Shown: positions 1 through 4,936 of the stretch, one piece after another | Position numbering within the stretch: position 1 is the stretch's first letter | How the letters are laid out: every line of letters begins with the position of its first letter | From: Bacteroidales bacterium UBA4243 | Lineage (GTDB): Bacteria; Bacteroidota; Bacteroidia; Bacteroidales; F082 | DNA length: 9,817 nt | NCBI GenBank assembly: GCA_002396205.1 | Contig: DGXB01000077.1 | Coordinates: 435-10,251 of the forward strand | Direction: 5' to 3' | Position numbers and translations under genes: made by a program | The notes under the pieces: generated by a model | Told to the model about the DNA's origin: nothing | The model's input: the letters and a program-made list of their open reading frames with translations, nothing else | Databases searched by the model: none

Positions 1-1470
1 TTCTACGCCTCGGTGGAGTGCGTCGAGCGCGGCCTCGACCCGCTGACGACCCACCTCGTGGTGGCCGACAAAAGCCGCACCGACAAGACGATATGCCTCG
101 CCGTGTCGCCCTCGCTGAAGGCCTACGGCACGGGCGGCCGTCCACGACTCTTCGAAGTGGTGCAGAAAGTGGCCGAAGCCAACAACGCGAGGCGATGGAA
201 GGCACCCGGCTATCGTTTCACGGGAAAATCATGCTTCGAGCCTGAGCTGCAAGCCCATCCCGAATGGGAGCTGGACTATCTCGTGGCCAAGCCCCGCATG
301 GCCTACTACATCGAATACAGCACGCGCATCTATCAGGTCTACCTCAAATACATCGCCCCCGAGGACATCTACCCCTACTCTATCGACGAGGTCTTCATCG
401 ACGCGACCCACTATTTAGAAAGCTACAAAATGACCGCCCACGAGTTGGCCCTGAAGATGATTCGCGACGTGCTGAAAGAAACCGGCATCACCGCTACGGC
501 GGGCATCGGGACCAACATGTACCTCTGCAAGGTGGCCATGGACATCGTGGCCAAACACATTCCCGCTGACAAAGATGGCGTGAGAATCGCGGAATTGGAC
601 GAAATGTCGTACCGCCAAAAACTCTGGGACCACAAACCCTTGACCAGCTTTTGGCGCGTGGGCAAAGGCATCGCCCAACGTTTGGAGCAAAACGGCATCG
701 ACACGATGGGCAAATTGGCCCGCTGCTCGATTGAGAACGAAGAACTGCTGTATCGGCTTTTTGGCGTGAATGCAGAGCTGCTCATCGACCATGCCTGGGG
801 CTGGGAACCCGTCACGATGCAGGACGTGAAGGCCTACAAGCCCGACACCAACTCGCTCAGCAACGGGCAGGTGCTGCAAGAAGGCTACGACTACAAGAAA
901 GCGAAGGTCGTGGTGATGGAAATGGCCGACGAAATGTCGATGAACCTGGTGAAGCATCACCTCGTGACCGACCAAATCGTGCTGACCATCAGCTACGACG
1001 CCGAAAACCTGACCAACCCGACATTGCGCGAGAAGTACATCGGCCCCATCACGACGGATTATTACGGGAGGCAGGTGCCGAAACACGCCCACGGGACGGC
1101 CAATCTGGAACGCCACACTTCATCTACGAAAGCCATCACCGCCGCCACTGGCGACCTATATACAAAGATAGTGAACCCCAACCTGCTGATCAGGCGCATC
1201 AACATCACCGCCACCCACGTCATCGGCGAAGAAAAGGCGGCTGAGATACCGTCAGCACCTGAACAACTCGACCTCTTCACTGACTATGAGGCCAAAAGCC
1301 AGCAAAACGAGGCACAAGCCGAGGACTTGGCCAAGGAACGAAAAGTGCAAGAAGCGTTGCTCGAAATCAAGGCGAAATTCGGCAAGAACGCCATCCTGAA
1401 AGGCCTCAACTTCGAGGAAGGCGCAACGGCCAAGGAACGTAATCGACAGATTGGAGGACACTTAGCTTAG
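1..1470 (+). CDS. Y-family DNA polymerase (UmuC/DinB/UvrX-like), 5' end missing
   Basis: This is a translesion DNA polymerase that copies past damaged bases and takes its place at the fork through the sliding clamp. The frame is open from base 1 and starts FYASVE, the conserved segment just after the first catalytic aspartate of Y-family enzymes. Probably only about a dozen residues are therefore lost, and the in-frame GTG at 13 is not the real start. Counting from base 1, the catalytic SIDE motif is at residues 127-130. A palm segment AGIGTNMYLCK with its conserved lysine is at 167-177, and a helix-hairpin-helix-like stretch (FWRVGKGIAQ...) is at about 217-241. A little-finger region follows. 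QLDLF at 422-426 matches the beta-clamp binding pentapeptide. The ending ERNRQIGGH is, as I recall, typical of the YolD-associated subgroup. The length (489 residues visible) fits that subgroup better than DinB, which is about 350. A yolD-like gene follows 65 bases later. The family call is firm; the subgroup is inferred. Confidence 0.95.
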   Translation, partial: FYASVECVERGLDPLTTHLVVADKSRTDKTICLAVSPSLKAYGTGGRPRLFEVVQKVAEANNARRWKAPGYRFTGKSCFEPELQAHPEWELDYLVAKPRMAYYIEYSTRIYQVYLKYIAPEDIYPYSIDEVFIDATHYLESYKMTAHELALKMIRDVLKETGITATAGIGTNMYLCKVAMDIVAKHIPADKDGVRIAELDEMSYRQKLWDHKPLTSFWRVGKGIAQRLEQNGIDTMGKLARCSIENEELLYRLFGVNAELLIDHAWGWEPVTMQDVKAYKPDTNSLSNGQVLQEGYDYKKAKVVVMEMADEMSMNLVKHHLVTDQIVLTISYDAENLTNPTLREKYIGPITTDYYGRQVPKHAHGTANLERHTSSTKAITAATGDLYTKIVNPNLLIRRINITATHVIGEEKAAEIPSAPEQLDLFTDYEAKSQQNEAQAEDLAKERKVQEALLEIKAKFGKNAILKGLNFEEGATAKERNRQIGGHLA

Positions 1471-1488
1471 TTTTGAGTTTACGCTTTG

Positions 1489-1516
1489 CGTCACTGCGAG
1501 GAACGAAGCAGTCCAG
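1489..1516. repeat. REP-like short palindromic repeat between polymerase and yolD
   Basis: The spacer between the polymerase and the yolD-like gene holds a 28-base segment containing CACTGCGAGGAACGAAGCAG. It forms a small hairpin with arms ACTGC (1493-1497) and GCAGT (1508-1512) around a 10-base loop. From memory it resembles a widespread bacterial intergenic repeat with core ATTGCGAGGAACGAAGCAAT. Compared with that core, both arms differ at the paired position (T to C and A to G), so pairing is kept. Identity as a dispersed repeat is inferred, since no second copy lies in this window. Confidence 0.5.
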
Positions 1517-1535
1517 ATAATAAAAGATTAGTGCT

Positions 1536-1946
1536 ATGAATACTGACAATTACGATGACATCATCAACCTGCCGCACCACGTTTCGGCAACGCATCCGCA
1601 GATGCCGATGGCTAACCGTGCGGCCCAGTTTGCGCCCTTCGCCGCGCTGACGGGACACGCCGAAGCCCTTCGGGAGACCGCCCGCCTGACCGACACCCAG
1701 ATGGAACTCGACGACGAGACCAACGAAAAACTGAACCAGACCCTCGCCCAGCTTCGCGAAACGATGGGCCAGCATCCCACTATCGCCGTCACCTTTTTTG
1801 AGTCTGACGCGCGAAAAGAAGGTGGTGCTTACAAGACCCTCAAAGGCCACCTGAAAGCCATCGACGACTACAACCATTGCCTCGTGATGGCCGACGGCAA
1901 CGCGATCCCGCTCCATTTGGTTGCTGGGATTGACATGCTGCTGTGA
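1536..1946 (+). CDS. YolD-like family protein
   Basis: This is a small 136-residue cytoplasmic protein. Residues about 27-42 (NRAAQFAPFAALTGHA) match the YolD-like family hallmark of a charged residue near a [FW]APFAAL segment, followed by a helical stretch (about 43-75) rich in Glu, Thr and Leu. YolD proteins are usually encoded beside a Y-family polymerase, and comparative work has proposed them as functional counterparts of UmuD. That pairing is reproduced here, except that the polymerase comes first. The C-terminal half is an IAVTFFESD...GGAYKTLKGHLKAIDDYNHCLVMADGNAIPL segment of a small beta-rich type, positions about 86-128, ending ...VAGIDML. The ATG at 1536 is the only in-frame ATG before the conserved region and has no clear Shine-Dalgarno sequence, as is usual in Bacteroidota. 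It is probably co-transcribed with the polymerase. There is no signal peptide. Confidence 0.85.
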   Translation: MNTDNYDDIINLPHHVSATHPQMPMANRAAQFAPFAALTGHAEALRETARLTDTQMELDDETNEKLNQTLAQLRETMGQHPTIAVTFFESDARKEGGAYKTLKGHLKAIDDYNHCLVMADGNAIPLHLVAGIDMLL

Positions 1947-1970
1947 TCGCGGGGATTGAAATCGCCCGAT

Positions 1971-1996
1971 GCGGTTTTTGTCGGCGGTTTTTGTCG
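1971..1996. repeat. Perfect 13-base tandem duplication
   Basis: GCGGTTTTTGTCG occurs twice back to back (1971-1983 and 1984-1996) with no mismatch, and is followed by a partial third start (GC). It looks like a recent slippage or local duplication. The T runs have no preceding GC stem, so it is not a standard terminator for the yolD-like gene. Confidence 0.85.
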
Positions 1997-2031
1997 GCAG
2001 GGGTTTACACCGCCTGCCTCGTGTTGCTATC

Positions 2032-2044
2032 GCCCCTTCAGGGC
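2032..2044. repeat. Small hairpin GCCC-CTTCA-GGGC
   Basis: A 4-bp GC stem closes a 5-base loop (GCCCCTTCAGGGC). It lies 28 bases upstream of the first CTCCGTAGGAG hairpin and probably belongs to the same composite repeat. It is too small and lacks a T tract, so it is not called a terminator. Confidence 0.5.
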
Positions 2045-2071
2045 TTGGATTGACGCTCTTACCCAAAAACC

Positions 2072-2084
2072 GCTCCGTAGGAGC
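2072..2084. repeat. Hairpin repeat copy 1, GCTCC-GTA-GGAGC
   Basis: This is a perfect 5-bp inverted repeat with a GTA loop, followed at once by CTTCTTTTA. Copy 2 lies 53 bases downstream (start to start) with the same core CTCCGTAGGAG and the same trailing TTCTTTTA. The outer pair is G-C here and A-T in copy 2, so pairing is preserved. Confidence 0.7.
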
Positions 2085-2124
2085 CTTCTTTTAATAACAA
2101 AAACACAAAGAACCAATGGGTTAT

Positions 2125-2137
2125 ACTCCGTAGGAGT
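2125..2137. repeat. Hairpin repeat copy 2, ACTCC-GTA-GGAGT
   Basis: This is the second copy of the CTCCGTAGGAG palindrome, with an A-T closing pair and followed by TTTCTTTTA. It ends 43 bases before the -7 box of the SbcC-like gene. It may be a dispersed repeat or may act in the transcript as a small hairpin; the sequence does not decide between these. Confidence 0.7.
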
Positions 2138-2180
2138 TTTCTTTTATCTGATTATCGGAAACGACCTAAAGTTTTTTTCG

Positions 2181-2188
2181 TATCTTTG
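2181..2188 (+). promoter_or_regulatory. Bacteroidota-type -7 box for the SbcC-like gene
   Basis: TATCTTTG matches the Bacteroidota -7 consensus TAnnTTTG exactly and sits 16 bases before the ATG at 2205, so the leader would be very short. No good -33 TTTG/TTG element is seen at the expected distance, so the promoter may be weak or helped by another factor. Confidence 0.55.
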
Positions 2189-2204
2189 TAGCTTAAATCA
2201 GAAT

Positions 2205-2909
2205 ATGCATAATTTCATGGCAACAATACAACAACGTGAGAAATCACGCGACGATTTGCTCAATGAGTTGAACGAACTGCAAGGTCGCGGTCCAAACGAA
2301 GCCCTCGTCAACGCAAGGACAAGGTTAAAGAACCATGAAGATGCCGTGCGCCAAATGGGCGACAATGCCGCCGAATTGGATCGCTTGACCCAATTGAAAG
2401 ACGACTGGACGGCCATCAACGCTGCCATCGGCTCCGATGGGAAGACCCTCCGCAAAATCGCGCAATGTTATACTTTGAGTTTCCTCGTCGAACACGCCAA
2501 CGCCGAAATCCGCAAGTTCAACAGTCGCTACGAACTTGTCCAGGTGAAAAACTCCTTGGGCCTCCGCGTCATCGACCACGACCGCGCCGACGACGTGCGC
2601 GACACCACCTCGCTCTCGGGCGGCGAGACCTTCATCGTCAGTTTAGGTTTGGCCTTGGGCTTGTCGTCGCTGTCATCGCGCACCAATTCCTGCGAGAACC
2701 TCTTCATAGACGAAGGCTTCGGCACTCTTGATGCCGACACGTTGGCAGTGGTGGTCGACTCGCTTGCCATGCTCCAGTCGAACCAAGGAAAAAAAGTGGG
2801 CGTTATCAGCCACACCGACACCTTGACGTCAGACGAGCATATCACTACACAAATCCGCATCGTCAAAAACGGCAACTCGGGCAGCAGCCACATCGAGTTT
2901 TATCCCTGA
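2205..2909 (+). CDS. SbcC C-terminal ATPase lobe, truncated (headless) SbcC
   Basis: This encodes 234 residues corresponding to the last part of SbcC, the SMC/Rad50-like ATPase subunit of the SbcCD nuclease that cleaves hairpin and end-blocked DNA. Residues about 10-75 are charged and heptad-like, matching the end of the returning coiled coil. AQCYTLSFLVEHAN and a following NSRYEL match the conserved lead-in of the C-terminal lobe. The ABC signature LSGGETF is at 137-143, Walker B plus D-loop LFIDEGFGTLD at 166-176, and the H-loop histidine at 203 (ISHTD). The N-terminal lobe with Walker A and Q-loop, and nearly all of the roughly 1000-residue parent, are absent. Upstream sequence is repeats, not sbcC, and no sbcD is present. 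The frame is uninterrupted, its key motifs are intact, and it has a -7 box and a terminator. It is either a recent remnant or a retained small protein that would need a partner for ATP binding. ATG 2217 is an alternative start, and the open frame upstream to 1956 is judged non-coding. Confidence 0.8.
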   Translation: MHNFMATIQQREKSRDDLLNELNELQGRGPNEALVNARTRLKNHEDAVRQMGDNAAELDRLTQLKDDWTAINAAIGSDGKTLRKIAQCYTLSFLVEHANAEIRKFNSRYELVQVKNSLGLRVIDHDRADDVRDTTSLSGGETFIVSLGLALGLSSLSSRTNSCENLFIDEGFGTLDADTLAVVVDSLAMLQSNQGKKVGVISHTDTLTSDEHITTQIRIVKNGNSGSSHIEFYP

Positions 2910-2917
2910 TTTTGCAC

Positions 2918-2947
2918 AAAAAGCCGCCAAAACAGACGGCTTTTTTT
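2918..2947 (+). terminator. Intrinsic terminator after the SbcC-like gene
   Basis: Arms AAAAAGCCG (2918-2926) and CGGCTTTTT (2937-2945) form a 9-bp stem with a 10-base loop, running into a T tract (2941-2947, then further T-rich sequence to 2955). It starts 9 bases after the stop codon and isolates the repair region from guaB. The A-rich left arm means it could also work in the opposite direction. Confidence 0.85.
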
Positions 2948-2952
2948 CTTTT

Positions 2953-2986
2953 TTTGCTTATCCTACAAAAAAAATCCCTACCTTTG
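2953..2986 (+). promoter_or_regulatory. Bacteroidota sigma-ABfr-type promoter for guaB
   Basis: TACCTTTG at 2979-2986 matches the -7 consensus TAnnTTTG. TTTG at 2953-2956, the upstream -33-like element, is 22 bases away, slightly long for the usual spacing. The ATG of guaB is 23 bases downstream of the -7 box, so the leader is short and leaves no room for a riboswitch. The promoter begins within the T tract of the preceding terminator. Confidence 0.7.
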
Positions 2987-3009
2987 CAGATTAATAAAAT
3001 CTAAACGCC

Positions 3010-4482
3010 ATGACACTTGATCCTGAAAAATTTGTTGGCGAAGGCCTGACCTACGACGATGTCCTCTTGGTCCCTTCCTATAGTAATGTTCTTCCCCGTG
3101 AAACCAGCCTGAAAACCAAGTTCTCACGCCACATCGACCTCAACATTCCCGTGGTCTCCGCCGGTATGGACACCGTGACGGAGAGCCGCATGGCCATCGC
3201 CATCGCACAGGAAGGCGGCATCGGTGTGTTGCACAAGAACATGACCATCGGCAAGCAAGCCGCCGAGGTGCGCAAGGTGAAACGCGCCGAGAACGGAATG
3301 ATCAGCGACCCTGTGACCATCCATGTGGACGCCACCGTGCGCGACGCCCTCAACCTGATGAGCGAATACCACATCGGTGGCATCCCTGTAGTGGACAGCC
3401 AAAACGTGCTCGTTGGCATCGTCACCAACCGTGACTTACGTTTTGAACGCGGCCTCGACCGTCCCATCGCCGAGGTGATGACCAAGGAAAACCTCATCAC
3501 CACGACGGAGGTCTCCTTCGAGAAAGCCGCCGACATCCTGCAAGAGCACAAGATCGAGAAGCTGCCCGTAGTCGACAAGGACAACCATTTGGTCGGCCTC
3601 ATCACTTATAAAGACATCATTAAGGTGAAGGCACGCCCCAACGCCTGCAAGGACTCGCGCGGTCGTCTGCGTGTGGCCGCTGCCGTGGGCATCGCTGCCA
3701 ACACGCTCGAACGTGCCGCCGCCTTGGTCGACGCCGGCGTTGATGCCCTCGTCGTCGACACGGCCCATGGCCATTCGCAAGGCGTCATCGACATGGTGCG
3801 CAACCTGAAGAACAACTATCCTGACATCGACATCGTGGCGGGCAACATCGCCACCGCCGAAGCCGCCAAGGCCTTGGCCGAGGCAGGTGCCGATGCCATC
3901 AAGGTGGGCATCGGACCCGGTTCCATTTGCACCACGCGTGTGGTGGCCGGCATTGGCGTGCCGCAGCTCACCGCCGTCATGGACGTCGCCAAGGCATTGG
4001 AAGGCACTGGCATCCCGATCATCGCCGACGGTGGCATCCGCTACACGGGCGACATCGTGAAAGCCTTGGCTGCCGGAGCTTCCTCCATCATGGCCGGTTC
4101 GCTCTTCGCTGGCGTCGACGAGTCGCCGGGCGACACCATCATCTTCGAAGGCCGCAAGTTCAAGACCTACCGTGGCATGGGTTCGCTCGAAGCCATGCAG
4201 CAAGGCTCGAAGGACCGTTATTTCCAGGACAACGTGGAAGACGTGAAGAAACTCGTCCCCGAAGGCATCGCCGGTCGCGTCCCCTACAAAGGCACGCTCT
4301 CCGAAGTGGTCTACCAAATGGTAGGCGGTCTGCGCTCGGGCATGGGTTACACGGGCTCGCACACCATCGAAGAACTGAAGAAAGCCAAGTTCATCCGCAT
4401 CACCAACTCGGGCATCCTTGAAAGCCACCCACACGACGTGACCATCACCCAGGAAGCCCCCAACTATAGCAAGAGAAGCTGA
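3010..4482 (+). CDS. guaB: IMP dehydrogenase
   Basis: This enzyme oxidises IMP to XMP with NAD+ in the cytoplasm, the committed step of guanine nucleotide synthesis. The 490 residues match the normal bacterial length. LTYDDVLLVP near the N-terminus is the family opening. A Bateman pair of CBS domains interrupts the barrel at about 97-207. GPGSICTTR carries the catalytic Cys307, and GGIRYTGDIVKAL and SIMAGSLFAG form the phosphate-binding region. The mobile-flap Arg403-Tyr404 (KDRYFQ) is present, and the C-terminus HPHDVTITQEAPNY is typical. All key residues are intact. It has its own promoter just upstream, and its stop overlaps the next start by one base (TGATG), implying translational coupling to a gene of unknown function. 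No other purine gene is in the window. Confidence 0.98.
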   Translation: MTLDPEKFVGEGLTYDDVLLVPSYSNVLPRETSLKTKFSRHIDLNIPVVSAGMDTVTESRMAIAIAQEGGIGVLHKNMTIGKQAAEVRKVKRAENGMISDPVTIHVDATVRDALNLMSEYHIGGIPVVDSQNVLVGIVTNRDLRFERGLDRPIAEVMTKENLITTTEVSFEKAADILQEHKIEKLPVVDKDNHLVGLITYKDIIKVKARPNACKDSRGRLRVAAAVGIAANTLERAAALVDAGVDALVVDTAHGHSQGVIDMVRNLKNNYPDIDIVAGNIATAEAAKALAEAGADAIKVGIGPGSICTTRVVAGIGVPQLTAVMDVAKALEGTGIPIIADGGIRYTGDIVKALAAGASSIMAGSLFAGVDESPGDTIIFEGRKFKTYRGMGSLEAMQQGSKDRYFQDNVEDVKKLVPEGIAGRVPYKGTLSEVVYQMVGGLRSGMGYTGSHTIEELKKAKFIRITNSGILESHPHDVTITQEAPNYSKRS

Positions 4483-4889
4483 TGAAAGCGTCCATCTCGT
4501 TTCCAGAGCTGCAAAGCCTCATCGCCGAAAAAGCCAATCAAAACATTGGCTTTTCGTTCCTTGACTCAAAAACTGTGCGCGTGACCTATCCGCTCAATTT
4601 GGGCTTCATCAAGAAGGACATCTCCGCCAACCTGACCTTTATTGAGTTGGTTGGCAGCGACTTATTGGTGAGCGTCGACGCGGGCTTTGGCACCGACAAG
4701 TTGCTGACCACCGTGCTCAGCCTGCTGAAGGACAAGATTCCGGCAGGCCTCATCGAGAAACGTCCCGAGAGCCGCCTCATGCTGCACCTCGACCAAATCG
4801 AACAAGTGAAAACCGTATTCGATGCCATCAATGTCACCGACCTGCTCGTGCTCAACGAAGGCCTCGAAGTGGAAGGCTCGTTGAAATAA
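4482..4889 (+). CDS. Conserved-looking protein of unknown function, coupled to guaB
   Basis: I do not recognise a named family for this 135-residue protein. It has no signal peptide, membrane segment or cysteine motif, so it is probably cytoplasmic. The sequence alternates short hydrophobic strands (for example VRVTYPLNLGFI, ISANLTFIELV, DLLVSVDAGFG) with two helices (LLTTVLSLLKDKI and LDQIEQVKTVFDAI), suggesting a compact alpha/beta or beta-sandwich protein. Start ATG 4482 overlaps the guaB stop, and codon use resembles guaB, so it is very likely a real gene in the guaB transcript. Forty-seven bases separate it from the PPIase gene, so read-through from guaB into the envelope cluster is possible. 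Function cannot be assigned. Confidence 0.75.
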   Translation: MKASISFPELQSLIAEKANQNIGFSFLDSKTVRVTYPLNLGFIKKDISANLTFIELVGSDLLVSVDAGFGTDKLLTTVLSLLKDKIPAGLIEKRPESRLMLHLDQIEQVKTVFDAINVTDLLVLNEGLEVEGSLK

Positions 4890-4936
4890 TTTCCTACATT
4901 TTGCGTTATTGAACAAGAAACAAAACAAATACTGAA

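Larger units (their letters stand above)
1947..2180. other. Repeat-rich intergenic spacer between yolD and the SbcC fragment
   Basis: No convincing gene lies here. It holds a 13-base tandem duplication (1971-1996), a small GCCC/GGGC hairpin (2032-2044) and two CTCCGTAGGAG hairpins (2072-2084 and 2125-2137), each followed by a T-rich TTCTTTTA stretch. The frame of the downstream gene stays open back to 1956, but the implied peptide is low-complexity and repeat-derived, so it is not counted as coding. The composition suggests dispersed REP-like or decayed mobile sequence. Confidence 0.6.

Noticed and set aside
13..15. GTG as start of the Y-family polymerase
   Set aside because: The frame is open upstream to base 1 and encodes FYAS of the conserved FYASVE motif, so the gene begins before the window.
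1480..1488. -7 box TACGCTTTG upstream of the yolD-like gene
   Set aside because: It has three rather than two bases between TA and TTTG and no upstream partner, and it abuts the REP-like segment.
1491..2066. 191-codon open frame on the - strand across yolD and the repeat spacer
   Set aside because: It overlaps the yolD-like gene fully, and its extra length comes from palindromic and repeated spacer sequence. No family is recognisable.
2987..3009. Purine riboswitch before guaB
   Set aside because: The predicted leader is only about 20 bases, far too short for an aptamer.
3436..4434. 332-codon open frame on the - strand opposite guaB
   Set aside because: It is the antisense shadow of a GC-rich, strongly conserved gene. 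The translation is His/Val/Asp-rich with no recognisable domain.
4890..4936. Promoter for the 673-aa PPIase (TACATTTTG near 4894)
   Set aside because: The box has one extra base relative to TAnnTTTG and no -33 element at a proper distance; too weak to call.
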